A program made the translations under genes and the position numbers. This document shows positions 22,281 through 37,500 of a stretch of 64,000 bases of DNA, piece by piece; positions within the stretch are counted from its first letter, which is position 1, and every line of letters starts with the position of its first letter. Source of the stretch: Poronia punctata (taxonomy: Eukaryota > Ascomycota > Sordariomycetes > Xylariales > Xylariaceae); NCBI GenBank assembly GCA_022579005.1, contig MU401659.1, positions 1 to 64,000 of the forward strand, read 5' to 3'. The notes under the pieces are model-generated. The model was given only the letters and a program-made list of their open reading frames with translations. It did no database searches and was not told the origin of the DNA.

Positions 22281-24965
22281 TGCTGCCTTTTTTTATAATA
22301 AAGTTTAAAACGTTTTCGTTTTTATGTTTAAAAATTAAAGTAGCGTATTATTTAAAGCTATATATATGTAAATTTTTTATAACGTTTAACTTTAAATTTT
22401 AAAGTGTTTTAAAAATTTTACGTTTAAAGATTATTTAACTACTTTTAAAAAATCTTAGGTTTAAACATTATTTATTTATATTTTTAATAATTTAGTTTAT
22501 TTTTTTTTTGCTTTATTAATTTTTAAGATTTTGCTTTTTAGCTAAGTAATTTACTATATTAGCATTACTATACGTGCTAAATTTTTTATAATAGCTTTTT
22601 AATATTTTTTAATTAAATTATTAAATATTTAAACACTTAGTACCTAAATTAGTCCCTTATTTAATACTTGCTTAAAAATATAATTAGCTTATAAATTTAT
22701 ATATTTGTTTATATAATTTTAAACTTTTTCTTTATTTTTTAAGCCTAGTTAGTTTTTTAAATATATTATTACTTATTTATATAATAATTTTTATAAAGTA
22801 GCTAGTCTTTATAGTATAATATTAAATTTAAATAATTTTTTAGTATAAGATTTTATAATTTAAATATTTGTGCTAATATTTTAAATAATATTTTTAGTTT
22901 TAAAAAAAATAAACGTTGTTAAAGCTAAAGCTTATAGTTTTAAAACATTAGTTAAGTTATTTAAGTTAGTTTTAAAGGCAGGTTTAATTTTTTTTACTTT
23001 TTTGTTTTTAAAAACTTTAAACTTAAATTTTTATTATTTTTTTTTAAAATCTAAGCATTTTTATTTTTTTATAATTTTAATAGTAATTAAAGTTAAGTAT
23101 ATTTTAAATTTTTTTATTATAAGTTCTGTTTTTTTATACTTATATTTGTAGTAGTTTGCTTACTATTTTTAGCATAGCAAAATTATTTAAAGCTTTAAGT
23201 TTTTTAGTAGCTAGTTAAGTTTAGCATTAGTTATTTTTATATAAATAAGTTTAAGTATAACTTTTAGTTTTATAATTAAGTTATTTACAATTTTTAAAGC
23301 TTTTAGTTTTTTTAGTACAATTGTAAGTATTAGTATTTATATAATATTTTTTTAATTAAGTTTATTACCTTTTTAAATTGCTGCTTTTAATTTTTTTATT
23401 ATATTAATTTATAAAAAGTTGTTTAATTGTTTAGCTTTTAGTTAGCATATTATAAAATAAAGTATTACTATAATTAGTTTTAAATATAGCTGCAAACTAA
23501 TATTTTATATAACTTATTTTTAGTATTTTTATATTAATTAGTTTAAATTATACTTGTTTTTATTTAAGCTATATTTATTTTTATTATTTATAATATATTT
23601 TTTTAGTAAAAAAATAATATTAGTTAATAGTTTTAAAAAAAGTATATTATAAGCAGGCTTAGCTTTTATATATGCTTTATTATACTATGCTTAAGTTTTT
23701 AAGTTAACGTTTAAGTTTTTTATTTATAAAAAATTATTATTTAAAAATATTATTACTAAATGTTTTTAAATTATAAATATTAAGTTTTAGTTATATATGT
23801 AAATATTATTATTAATAAATGTTATTTTATTAAAATAAAACTAATAGTATAGTAAGCTTAAGTTTTTATATATATACTAAGTTTTTTATTTAAATATACC
23901 TAGTTACTAAAGCTTTTTATTTATACTTATATACCTTTTCTTATTATTTTAAATATTTATACTTTAATATTAGTATATAAAATAACTTAAACTAACTTTT
24001 ATTTATTTAAAAGTAATTGTTTTAAAATTTTAAAATTGTTATTAAAGTTATATTTTATATTTTATATACTTTTTAAATTTTATAATATAAAAGAGTATGT
24101 TTTATTATAAAAATTTACTAATTTTAATACATTTTATATTAATATTTTTTTAAAGTATTAAGTATTATAAATTGCTAAATATCTTTTTTAATAAACAAAG
24201 TATTTAAGTAATATTTTAGTTTTTATTTTATTAACTTAGTATAATACTAGTTTTTTAATTTTATAAAATTTTTATTTATTATTATTATTGTTTATATATA
24301 TTTAGCCTAGTACTAGTTTTTGTTTATAAAATAAGTTTTATTTTTTAAGTGCTAAGTATAGGTATGCTACTAAAATAACTTTATATATTTTTTAATATTT
24401 AAAAAAGTTTAGTTTATAGGCTAGGTTGCTAACTTTATATATTATAGTTAAAAAACCTACGCGTTATTATAACTATTTATAAAGTAGCTTTTTTAAAAAG
24501 TAATATTTTTTATATAATTTAAAATATATTTTATTTTTAACGTTATATTTTTAAGGTTTTTTTGTTTTATTATATTATATTTTTATATTTACTACTATAA
24601 AGTTTATAGCTAGTTAAGCGTTTTTTTAATAAAGTTAATATAAAATATTATAGTTTAAAATATTTAATAAAATATTGTTTATAAATACTATATTTTATAG
24701 TTTAAATTTAAGTATTATTTTATTAGATAACTTGCTTATTATTTTTTATTTAAAATTGTTTAGTATATACTATAATAAAATAATAATGTTAATTTATAGT
24801 AGGTTTAATGCTACGTAGTAATATTATATAGCAATTTTTATATTTTAGTTTTTTTTTTTTAACTATTTGTTTATTTAAAAATAGTATGCTATAAATTTAG
24901 CAAGTTTTATTATTAGTTTAGCAAATATTATTTCCTATAATTTAAATATAAATTTAAAATCTTTA

Positions 24966-25256
24966 TGTGATAAATAAAGCATGTAACCTAGATCCAAAGG
25001 TATTAGAAGTACTTTAAGTAACCAGGTATATAGTAACCTTATCTTAGATAAGGTAAAATACGCTGCGCGTATCTTAAACTATTATATAACATATACTTAT
25101 ACCTAAAAGGTACTAGAAATATATAAAGCACCTTAAACCTAATTAAATACTTTTATAGATTATAGTTAATTATATTACATTTTTAAGCGTATAGTTTTAC
25201 TTTTAATACTTTGCACCTATTTTAATTTACTTTGTTTGCTACAACTTATTATTAAA
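24966..25256 (+). repeat. 5' LTR of the copia-like element
   Basis: This 291-bp LTR aligns without length change to 34286-34576. Conserved blocks include AATACGCTGCGC and ATACCTAAAAGGTACTA. The differences are mostly transitions (C/T, G/A). Confidence 0.9.
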
Positions 25257-25270
25257 GTTATAAGCTTAGT
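25257..25270 (+). promoter_or_regulatory. Primer-binding site of the copia-like element
   Basis: GTTATAAGCTTAG begins right after the 5' LTR. Reversing RIP-type changes would give a stretch complementary to the anticodon half of initiator tRNA-Met, the usual copia primer. The match is inferred, not exact. Confidence 0.55.
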
Positions 25271-28200
25271 TTGCCTATAAAGGACTAGTGCTACTTTTAA
25301 AAGCTTAAAAGCTAGTTAACTACTTATAACTTTATTTTTAAGCCTTTATTTATAAACTGTTTAATATAAACTTTAACTTATTTAAAACTACCTTAAATAT
25401 GTTTAACTTTTTTAATATTTTTTTATTTAAATAAGCATTTTAATATAACTTAAAAAGCTTTTAAGCATTTAAAATGTTAAAAAACAAAATTAATGCAAAT
25501 ACTATTTTTAAAAATGCTTATAACTAAGCAAAGTAATATTAAAAGCTTAAATTTATTTATTACTAGCGCAGCATTTAAAAAAAAGTAGACTTAAATACTT
25601 TTAAAACTATTTATAGTTTAATAAAGCTTTATAAAAATCTTACTAAAAAAAAAGCAAAAAAGGTTATTATTTAGCGTTAACTACGTAAACACTATAAAGT
25701 ATAGCTACGCTACCTTAATAACTTTTAAAACAATAAAAAGCTTAACCTTTTTAAGACCTTAAACTTAAACAAAGCTAAAATTTAAGCTATATATAAAATA
25801 ATAATTAATAAAAATAGCAAGTATAAAAAACAGGTTATTATGCTTTAAGCGTATTTAACTTTTATTTAAAATTAAGTTAACAAAATAGTTAATAACTGCT
25901 TTAAAAGCTAAGTTTAAGTGCTTTAAAACTAAAACTATAATTATACGCTATAAAACTTTATTTAGCGCTTAAAAAAAATTATTGCCTTATATAATATTAA
26001 ATTTTAATAAATTGCTTAAAAAATATACTATTAAGTGCTTGCTAAAGTATAAAAAAGCTTAGTTAAGCTAAGCAAGTAGTATAAAAAATAGCAGGCAGCG
26101 TATAATAAAGCTTTTAACTATAATGTAGTAAATATTAAAAAACTATTAGCAACAAAAAATTTTTTAACTATAGTAAGCACTAAGATTATATTAAAGTAGG
26201 CCTAAAATAAAAAAATACGACTTTTTTGCTGCTAGGCCCTTAGCAAATTAATTTTAACGCTTACAAAATATGCTAAGATCTTTAAAAAGTATAACTAAAA
26301 GTTAAAAAACTAAAAAAAAGCTAGTATTCTAGCTATTTTTATAATAGCAGTTTTAAATAACTTTAAAGAAGCAAAAGCACTTTAAGCAAAGTTAGGTGCT
26401 AAAAACGCCTTTAAAAGCAAGTCTTGCCTATGTTTTTTTAAAAACAAAAAAAGCAATTACTTATAGTTACTATATAAGTATGCTTACTTTTAGCGCGCTG
26501 TTACTAGATTTATAAGCTTTAAAAGTTTTTAAATAAGTAATAAGCATATTAAAAAAACTAAAAAGCGCTATGCGCTTGCTAAGTAAAATAAACTTTAATA
26601 AAAAATTATAAAAAAAAGGTAGGCGGTACTATTAAGACTTATAAGCTTTAAAAAAAAAAGAAAATTAAATAAGCAAAAAAATTCTAGCTAAAGTAAATAT
26701 TTACTTAAAAATTAAATTTATATAGTAATTAATTTAGTAAGCCTTAGTATTAAGGCTAAGAACTTTGCTATATTTATAACGCTTAGCTAATTTTAATATA
26801 TACTAGCAAACAGCATAGTATTAAACAACTATAAAGTAGTTTATTTAGTTAATAAACTAAATTTATTAAATAAAAAAAGCTTTTAAGCTATGTTTAATAG
26901 TAGCGTCTTATTTAGCACTATAAGCTTTTTAATAATTAAAAAAAGTTAATAAACAATTTAAAAGGTAATAAATAAGATTATAAGCCTTTATATAAAAAAC
27001 TTAGTTTTAAAAAATATAAACGTAGTTAAAGGTTTTTATATTAATATTGTTTTAAAAGCTTAACTTTAGCAAAAAAAAATTTAGTATTATAATTTTAATT
27101 GCTTGCTTTAATATAAATTAATTAAGTACAACACTATACTTAAAATGCTTATACGTTATTATAACTTAGTTTTTTTTAAATATAAACTTTAATTTTTTTA
27201 CTTTAGCAGTTACTTAGTAAACTTTATAATATTTTTTAATATTTTACTTAGTACTATAAAGATTATAATAGCTACTATAAAAAAAAAATATTAACTTTTT
27301 AAAAACTTACTATAACTATAAACTAATTTAAAAAAATTATAGCACTTAAAAGCAAAATATTTAAGTTTAAAAGCTTTGCAAGCTTTAGCTAATAAAGCAT
27401 AAAATATTAAAATTTAAAAAACGCTTTATATTAAGTATAATAGCTATACTACTACTTATATAACTAAAATAGTATTTTGCTAAACTTTAAAGCGTTATAT
27501 AAGTTAGCTATTTTAAAAGATTTATTAAAATTTATTTAACTATAAAAAAAGCTATAATAAATTTGCATAAATATTAGTTTTAAAAAATAAATATAGTAAA
27601 ATGCTTTAAGCTTTTTTATTATAAAAAAAAAGCTTAAAATTAATACTTAAAAAGCTTACTAGTTTTAAAAAGTAAGTAAAACGCTAGTTTAAACTTTTTT
27701 TTTACTTTTTTTGCTATAATAATAAAAAAGCAGTTATTGTTATAAAAAAAAAAACTAAATATAAAAAGTAGTATAAAAAAAACAAAATTATAATAAAAAC
27801 CTTACCTATATACGTTAAAAAACTAGTAAAAGCAAGTAAACAAGCTAAATAATAAATTATATATAAGTTAACTGCTATAATAAACAAAGTACGTTTGCTT
27901 ACTAAACTATAGCTAAAAACAATTTAAGTAGTAATATAGTTATATAATTAAAGCTTTTTAAAAGCTTATAATTTTTATAGCTTACTTAAAAAGCTTTATA
28001 TATAGTTTATATATTATTTTTGCTAGTATATATTAAAAATAAAAAAAGTACTAATAAGTAATTTTAAACTAAACTAGTTAAAAATAGTAGTATATAAATA
28101 TAAATACTATTTATTAAAGTAAAATTTTTTTATAAGTTATTAAAAACAAGTATTTAAAACAAAACCTTAAGCATATATAAAATATATAATAAAGTATATA

Positions 28201-31200
28201 GTAACTAACTTATACTAAATTTAAATACTTATAATAAAGTAAGTAATTATGTTTAAAAATATAAAGTTTAATAAAATATAGTTTTATAACTTAAAAAAAA
28301 CTTATAAGTATATTAGTTAAAAAATAATATAATATAAGTTTATTAAAGTTAAACTAATATTAATATTATTTTTTAATAAACTTTTAAATAATAAAACTAA
28401 AAATATTTTAAATTATAAAACATTGCTTAATGCGTTGCTAATAATAAAAAAAACTAAAAGTATGCTTAAACTAACTAAAAGCTTAAATAGCCTTTTATAA
28501 GCTTATAAGTTAAAAGTAAGTATAGCGTAAAAGTAAGTAAAGCTACTTAAAAACTTATAATATTAGCAATAAAAACTTATAACTTTTAAAAATACGCTAA
28601 AGCTTTTTAAGCAAAGAAAATAGCATAACTAAAAACTTAAACAATAAGGCAGTATATTAGTAGCACTTAAAAAAAGTGCATAAAGTATAAGGTAAAAACT
28701 ATAAAGGTTAAGTACACTAAAAAAGACGCTATAAGCTAATATTAATAAGCAGCTTAAATAAAAAATAGCTACTTTAAAGCGTTTAAGCTTATAAAGTAAT
28801 ATAGTAAAGTATTAAAATATAACTTTAAATACTTAACTATATTTAATAATAAAAAAAAAAGCTTTAAAGCATTAAAAAAACTTTTATAATGTTTTAAAGC
28901 ACTTTAACACTTTTAATATATAACTTAAAAAAAAGCAAAATAAAGCTTTTAAAAAAAAAGTATAAAGCTTAAATGCTTTTAATATAAAAAAGCTAAAAAT
29001 AAAAAAAAAATATACTTAATAAAAACTTTTAAAATAAGTTAAAAAAAGCAAAAAACTTTATAAATTCTTACTTTATAATAAAGCTAAAAAAAGCAATTAG
29101 CATATATTTACAATACTTATATATAATAAAAACATAATTATAATACTAAATAATAATAATAAGTATTAAAAATCTTTTTTAAAAACATTTTTTTTAAATT
29201 AATTAAAAGTAATTTATTAAAAAGATTAAAAATATAAAACTTTATATGCTATATTTGCAGTAGTAATAAAGCAAATAAAAGCAAAACGTTTAAGTGCTTT
29301 TTTAAGAAAAAAAATCTACTAAAACAACTTAATAAAGCTAAAACCTAAGCATTAAAAAAACTTTATAACGTATTTATTAAAAAAGTATTTTAAAAAAAGC
29401 GCAAAAAAGGAGCTAAATTAAATATTTGTACTTAACGTTATAAAACATATTTTATATAAAAATGCAACAAGTAAGCTATTGTTATTAAAATAAGTATTTG
29501 CTTATAAGTTTAATAAAAAAAAGTATTTTATAAACTATAAAGCTAAACTAATAATAAAAAAAAATTAATAAGTAATTAATACTTTTTAGTTAACTTATAT
29601 AGCTACTTTTATTACTTTAACCTTTTAATTAGTTATAGTAATAGTAGCTTACTTTAGTTTTAAATATAAATAATATAATATTAAAAGCGCATTTTTTAAC
29701 GTAAATAAAAAAAGTAAAAAGCTAGTAGTATATAATATGCTTAATAGTATAAGAAAGCATTTTAATAAAGTTATATTATTTTTAAAAGCATTATATAGTT
29801 TAAAAAACTTACTTTTTTTTTAATATAAAAAATTTTTAAGCACGCTAATAAAACTTAGTCTTATACCTTTTAAAAAGAAACTTTGCCTATTTTATAGTAA
29901 AAACTGCTAAATACTAATAATCTTTTACGTAAATAATTTTTTAATACTATATTTAAAGTTTTATAAAGTATAAACGTTTTAAGTAACTTAAAGTATTAAA
30001 TAAGCATATAAAATTAAAAACTAAAAAAATATTATATAGTTTTTTAAAATTAAAGTAATAAAAAACAAAAAAAAGAAAATAATTTTTTTACTATATAACT
30101 AATATATTAAAAAAGTAGCTAAGCATTATAATTTAGCTAATAAAAGCTAAACACTATATATACTACTACTTTATAAAAAACTAAGAAAGTTTAAAAGCAT
30201 AGCAATAAAAGCGTAAATTAAAGCGTATTAAAAGCGTATAAAATTAATTATATATATAGCAATTATAATAAAAGCAAACATATTATATACTATATTACTT
30301 TTATTAAAGTTTTTAACTAACTTAGGTTTAAAGTATTTAGTTATAGTAAATTAAGTTATTAAATATTTATATTATATTAAAAAGCTAAAAATAATAATAA
30401 ACTATTTTTTTAGTAGCTTATAAGCACTAATAATAGTAAAAAATGCGTTTTTTGCTAATAATTTAAAAATACGGCAATTTTTTTATAAATATTTAATAAG
30501 TTTATAAAAAAGCTTAATTACTTAAAAAGTATATTAACAAAATATAGTTTTTATTTTTACTATAAAAGCAAAGTTAATAGTTTTAAAACTAACAAGTAAA
30601 GAAGCTATAGCGCTAAAGCATTTAATAGCTAATATAAAGCTTAATTTTAACTAAAACTAGAAAATTTACTTTAATAATATATAAGCAATCTACTTAGCAA
30701 TAAAAAATAAAAAATATATTAGCACTTAATTAAAATATGTTAATATATAAAACATATAAATACGTAAGCAATATTAAAAAAGCTTATTTAAAATTAAGTA
30801 TATAGCAATAGTTAATATGCTAGCTAATAAACTTACTAAAAACTTATTTTAAAAAGTATTTAAGTATTTTAAATTATTACTAAACTTATAATAAATTTTA
30901 ATACTACTACTTAAAATAAAAAATTAACTTTAAAAAGTAGCAAAGCATTGCACTTTAATTAAAAAAAGGTATAAGCATTAAAAGTTTGTTATAAAACTTT
31001 AATATTTACATTTAAACTAGCTAAGCAAAATTATTTAAAAATAATAAATAATAAATAAGTACAAAACAAAACTAATTTAATTTTTTTTAAAAGCTTTTTT
31101 ACTTTTTACCTTTTTTTTTTACTTTTTTTGCTTAAATATTAGTAGCACGCTGTTAACTTTAACTACTATAAGCTTTATAAGCACTATAACTACTACTATG

Positions 31201-32580
31201 TACTTTTTACTAAAAAGTACTAAGACTTTAAAAACTAATAATAGCATTTTAAGCTAAAATAAGCTTTTTATTATTTATTATAAGCTTATTAAGCTTTGCG
31301 TTTTTAACTTTACGTTTTTTTAGCTTAAGCATTTAAAATATAGTATTTTGCATTTTTTTTAAAAACACTTGCTATTAAACATTTTTTTTAAAATAAAAAT
31401 AAATAATATGCTAGTAAAAATTACTATAACGCTTATTTAAAGTATTAATATACTTACGTAACTTTTTTACTTTTTAAAATAAAGTTAAATACTTGCAAGC
31501 ATTAAAAATAAAAGTAAAATATTTACTTAATTTTTAGCAGTTGCTTTTACTTTAAGCATTTTAAATAAAGCGTTAGCGTATAGTATAACTTAAGTAAAAA
31601 GTAAGCAATAAGCTTAGCTAGTAGTATAACATAAGCAAAAATAGCAATTTAAGTTAGCTATATTATAATAACTAATTTTAAAAAATAAATAAATAAAACT
31701 GCGTATTATAGCTAAAAAATAATTAGTGTACAAAATATTTTAATAAGTACTTAGTTGCAATTTAAGTACGACCTTTTGCTTTTTTTTATAAATAAAAAAA
31801 GCAAGCGTTTTAAAAATAGCCTTATTAGCACGCAAAAGCTAATTTAAAGTACGTAGCCTTATATAATTATAATATAAAATATAATCTTTATTTATATTAA
31901 ACTTGCTAAACTAAATACTATTATTGCTATTATTATCGCTTTCTTTATTAAAACTAAAGCTAATAAAGGCAAAAGTATTAAAAACAGTCTATAAAACTTG
32001 TAGCTGTTTATTAAGCACTAGATTTAAACTAACGTTAAATAACGTATTTAAGCGTTGCTTTAGCACTTAACCTTTTTTTACTAGGCTAAAGGCGCGCAGT
32101 AAAATAATATATACAAAAAAAGGAAACTTTAAAAAAAAACCCTAACTAAAAACAAGAAAACTGCGCTTAAAAGCTTTTTACAGCTTTTAAATAACAGCCT
32201 TTTTTTTTAACATAAAAAAAACCTTTTAATAAAATAAGCAACTATATAGCAAAAGCAAATTAGTATAGTTAAATAAAAAGGCAAGCATTATAATAAATTA
32301 AAAATGCTTTAACTTACTATATAAGACCTTTATAATAATTTTTATTATAAAAACAAATATAAAGCAAAAAACGTGCTTTTAATTAAAAAACATAACAAGT
32401 TATAACTTATAATGCTAACTAAAGCAAAGCACGCATTTTTTTTACGCGTTAAAGCTTCTTGCTACCTTTTAAAACTAACTAAAGTATTTATAGTACTAAA
32501 AAGTTGCTTAGCTATACTAGTGCAGCAAAAAGATTAATAACTAAATTAAATATTATAAAAAATACTATAGCAAAAATAAA

Positions 32581-32850
32581 AAAAGCATTTGCAATATTAT
32601 TAAGTTGCTTACTAGCAACCTATACTTTATACAAAGGTATAAAAGCATTTATAATATGTTTAAGTTGCTTGCTAGCAACCTATACTCTAAGCAAAAGCAT
32701 AAAAGCATTTGCTATATTTTTAAGTTGCTTGCTAGCAACTAACGCTTTAAGCAAAGGCACAAAAATACTTATAGTATTATTTAGTTACTTGCTAGCAATA
32801 TTTTTATTTACAATATTTTTAAGCTGCTTACTAGCAACTTTTTTTATATT
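32581..32850. repeat. 60-bp tandem repeat inside the copia-like element
   Basis: Four and a half units of exactly 60 bp begin at 32581, 32641, 32701 and 32761. Each contains the core TTGCTTGCTAGCAAC or a close variant. One plus-strand frame (32504-32860, 118 codons) stays open and reads as 20-residue repeats with the core LSCLLAT. The minus strand reads VASKQL repeats with occasional TAG stops. Whether either strand was ever coding is unclear. Confidence 0.8.
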
Positions 32851-34285
32851 ATTTTGCTAACGTTAATAAATATAATATATTATAAAATTACCTTTGCTTA
32901 ATAAGTTAAATAGTAAAAAAATAAATAACTAAAGCGTATGCTTTGCTTATTATTTAGTATGCTTTAAAGCATAAGCAGCGTTTATACTAGCAAAGGCATT
33001 ATATATAAATACTGTGCTAAAAGCAACTTTTGCTATTAATAAAAGTATAAACGTTATATAAAAAAACGGCAAACTGTAAACTTTAGTATAAAAAACGTAA
33101 AAAGTAATTATAAGCACTTTAAAAGCTTATTTAAACATAATAACTTTTTTATAAGCATTAAAATTATTATTTAAATGCTTATTAGCTTTTATTATAAAAG
33201 TTTAACTAATAGTAGTAACTTTTAAATAAGCATTTATATTATTATTAAAATGCTTATTTTTTAATACTTGCTTTATAAAGCCCTTTTTATAACATAACTA
33301 GTTTTGCTTTTTTTTAAATAATAAGCTAAAAACTGTATTAAATATAAGTATAAAATGCTTTAATAAAAGCAAACTTATAATTAAAATAAGTTAAACAAGC
33401 ATTATAAGTAATATAAAAAAGCTTATAAGCATACTAGCTTTATTTTTTTTATAACAAAGCATTATAAAAGCTAAATTATATTTGCTTACGCTATAAAAGT
33501 TCTTTATATAAGCCTAAGCTAAAAAGGCAGCAAGATCTTTTATATTAAAGTTTATATTTATATACTTAGCTATAGCTTAAAACTTTTTCTTTAACTAATA
33601 AACTATTTATATACTAAAAATAAGTTTAAATTTTATATTATATACTATAAAATAGCATAGTAAGCATTAAACAAAAAAAAAAATGTACATATTATTTACT
33701 TTATAATTAAAAAGCATAACAATATTTTAAATACTTTAAAAATTAACTAAAAACTAATGCTTACGCGCTAAAAAGTAGTAATAAGTATACAAAATAGAAA
33801 AATATAAAAGCAAGAATATAAAAAAAAAAAGGTTAAAAAATTTAAAAAAGTATTTAAGCTTATAAAAGTATTAGCGTAAGCAAAATAAACAAATAACAAA
33901 CGTAACTAAGTACTACAACATAATATAAAATATTTAAAAGTACTTAGTTTAAATATAAGTATATTTAACATATTTACAAGCCTATATAAACAATAAAGTA
34001 CTAAAGTACTTAATTACTTTAACTTATTTTAACTACTATATATTATAACGTATTTTTAAATATATATTTATATTTAAAAAAAACCTAAAAATTGCTAGCA
34101 TTTATATAATTACTAGTACTTTATAATTATTATAATATATTTTAAATATATAAACGTATTTAAAAATTAGTTTATATACGCTAATATTATTATTTTATTT
34201 ATAACAATTTTTTTTTATTTACTTATATTATTTTGCTAGTTAACATTTAAAGCTGTTTATAATAGTTAGCCTTAAATAAGGGGTA

Positions 34286-34576
34286 TATAACAAATAAAGC
34301 ATATAACCTAAATTTAAAAGTATTAAAAGTACTTTAAGTAACTAAGTATATAGTAACCTTATTTTAAATAAAATAAAATACGCTGCGCATATTTTAAACT
34401 ATTATATAACATATACCTATACCTAAAAGGTACTAAAAATATATAAAGCACTTTAAACCTAGTTAAATACTTTTATAGATTATAGTTAATTATATTATAT
34501 TTTTAAGCGTATAGTTCTACTTTTAATGCTTTGTACCTATCCTAATCCACTCTGTTTGCTGCAACTTATTGTTAGA
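34286..34576 (+). repeat. 3' LTR of the copia-like element
   Basis: This is the partner of the 5' LTR, of equal length, followed by the CTTTA target duplication. Its last about 60 bp are less decayed than the left copy (for example CCTAATCCACTCTGTTTGC). Confidence 0.9.
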
Positions 34577-37500
34577 CTTTATTTAATATAATTTAACTAA
34601 GCATTTTTTATTTATAAAGTAAAAGCATTTTAAAAAGTATAGTAGCTTATTTTAATATTATATATTTAATATTTTTTAGTATTAAAATAGTTTTCTTGCT
34701 AAATTTATAAGTTATAATTAAAAAATAGTTATATATAGTATAACTTAATATTTGCTAAAATATTTTTTTAAAAAATACTATAAGCATGCTAACAATAAAA
34801 TTTATTATTATAGTATAGTAAAAAATATTAAGTATTTTAATAGGTTTTAAAAATTTAAACAGTTTGCTTTTATTAGTTTTATTTTTTAAACATTATAAAT
34901 AATATTATATATATTTTTTTAACTTATAAGTTAAGTTTTTAATACTATATTGCTTTAAATCTTATACTATTTTCTTTATGCTAAAGTAATATTTTTAATT
35001 ATATATTTTATATAGTAAGTTTTATATATAGGTTTTAAAAATTATTAATTATAATAGTTATTTTTTTAATATATAATAAAAAAGGCCTTTTATAGTTTAT
35101 TAAAACTTAAATCTTAAAATTAAATTATCTAGTTATAATGCTTATAAGATTTTTTTTATATATAAGTTTTTTTTATATTTTATAATTAGTTTATTTTAAT
35201 ATTTTTTAAATATTTATATATTATAAGTAGCATATATATAATTTAATAATATATTATTAAGCATGTTTTTTAAAGTATTAGCTACTTTTTTTTTATTTTT
35301 TTATTTTAAAATTATTAGTAGTTAAAATAATATATTAAGTACTAAATTAACTTTGCTTAAAATATATTAAATATTAAGTTTATATTACTTAAAGTAAATA
35401 AAGGCTTATACTAGTTTTAAGTTTATTTTAACAATATTTATTGTTATAAGATTTTTTTAGTTAACTATATTTTTTATTGCTTAGTAGTTTATAAAAACTA
35501 TAATTAAATATTTACAAAATTATAATTATAGTTTTATTTATTTACAAAGCTATATAAAATAAAATATTTTAAGTTTTATTATATAGTATTTCTTTTTAAA
35601 GGTTATTAAAACTTTGCTAAAATATTTAATAAGTTATATGTTATTAATATTAATAAGTCCTTTGTTTTATAAATTATTAAAATAAAATATTATTACTTTA
35701 TAGCCTTTTTTTGCTAATATATTAATTTTAAAGAAAACTTGTTTATTAAAATTTTAATATACTAAGTAATTTGCTTTATAAAAATCTTTTTATATAATAT
35801 TAAAGCTTTGCTTTTTTTTTAGTATTAAATTAAATACTTTTTTTAAAGTTTATTTTTTTTTGTTTATAAAGCTTTTTTATAAAATTTTATTATTTATTTG
35901 CTTTTTTGCTAGCATTGTTATTTTTTAATATTATAAAGGTTTAATCTTTTATTAAAACTATAAAATATATTTACGTAGCTATATTATTATTTTAATATAT
36001 GTTTTTAAGTTACTTAAATTGTTTAGTATTTTAATTTTTTTTATAGCTTTTATTTAGTATTTTATTATTATAACTTTAAATTTGTTAACTTTTAATTTAA
36101 AAAGCTTAATTTTAAAGTATTTATAAAATAACTTTATTAGTAACAAAGCTAATTTAATTTTTTAAAATAGCGTAAATTTTTTTTTTAAATATTTATAATA
36201 TTTTTTAGCTATATTACTAAAAATAACTATATTATCTATATATACGTAGCAATATTCTTAGTATTGCTATAATTTTTAGTTTATAAATTTTTAGCTATAA
36301 GCTAAACTATTTTTAAATCTTATAAAAGCAATACTTAAAACTTTTAGTTTTTATAAAAATATTACTACTATTTAGTTTTTATATTTTAAGTATATTAGTA
36401 GTTAATAAAAAAAGCTTATTGTATTAAATACTAAAATAAATTTTTTATTTTTAAAGTTTATAATTACGTTTTTTTAATAAAGTATAAAGTATATATCTAA
36501 TATAGTTATATTATTTAATAATTATAAGTTAATAACTACCTAGCTTTTTTATTTTCCTTTAATAATTTTTTATAATATAAAAACTAAGTATTTAAAAAAA
36601 CTTAATTTTTTTATTTAATATAATTTATTTTAATAATATAAGTTGTTAAATGTTTTATTAAGTATTTATTAGTTTTTAACTTTTAGCTTATATAGTTTAA
36701 TACGTTTTTATTAGTATTGCTAGCCTTATATTAAATTAACTTTAAATTTTTTTTACTTTAATATTAAAATAATCTTTTTGTTTTTTTATACGTTATAGTT
36801 TTTTAAAATATATTTAAACTTTATTACGTATTTAAAATATTTTTTTAATATATATACGCTATATTTAAAAAAAATATATAAAATATTTTTAATTTTAATT
36901 AAGCTTGTTTTAATATTTTCTAGTATATATAGTAGTTTTAGTAGTAAGTTATAGTTATTTTATACTATTACGTTCTATATATTATATATATTTTAAATAG
37001 GTAATTTTAAAAAGTAAAAAACTTTGTTTATAAGGTTAAATACTAATTTTGTTTTTTTATAAGTATTAGTTATATTTAAAACGTATACGTTTATTTAATT
37101 AACTTATTTTATTTTATTAGCGTTTAAGTTTTTAATAATGCTAATTTTTAAGTTTTATAGTAGTTTAATTATTAATTTAGTATAGTTTTTATATATTAGT
37201 ACTTAAGTTAACTATAATCTTAGTATTAAATTTATTATACTTAGTATGTATTTTATAAATAAATATTGTTATTTATTTTCTAAATAGTGTTTATTTAGCA
37301 AGCTAACATATTTTACTAAAATAGTAGTTATTATAAATAGTAGTACTATTATATTTATATATATTATAACTTTATATTAAATAAAAGCAAACTTTTAATA
37401 AATAAATATAAGTATTTTTATATTAGCTACTAATTTTATATATAAGCATTATTATAAAGTATATATAATTACTTTATATTTATTATATTACAATATGCTT

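Larger units (their letters stand above)
24966..34576 (+). mobile_element. RIP-decayed Ty1/copia-like LTR retrotransposon nested in the gypsy element
   Basis: Two LTRs of exactly 291 bp (24966-25256 and 34286-34576) bound a 9.6-kb element. The flanking 5-bp duplication CTTTA occurs at 24961-24965 and 34577-34581. Directly after the left LTR, GTTATAAGCTTAG matches a RIP-altered half-tRNA-iMet primer site (expected GGTTATGAGC), typical of copia elements. The reverse-transcriptase box at about 29914-29945 reads LIIFYVNNFL, a G-to-A altered YVDD. RNase H traces follow at about 30450-30850 (LTSKEAIAL and a degraded DN-AI-La-NP-H region). The polypurine tract lies just before 34286 (AAATAAGGGGTA). 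About 3.4 kb between RNase H and the right LTR is unusually long and unexplained. Confidence 0.88.
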
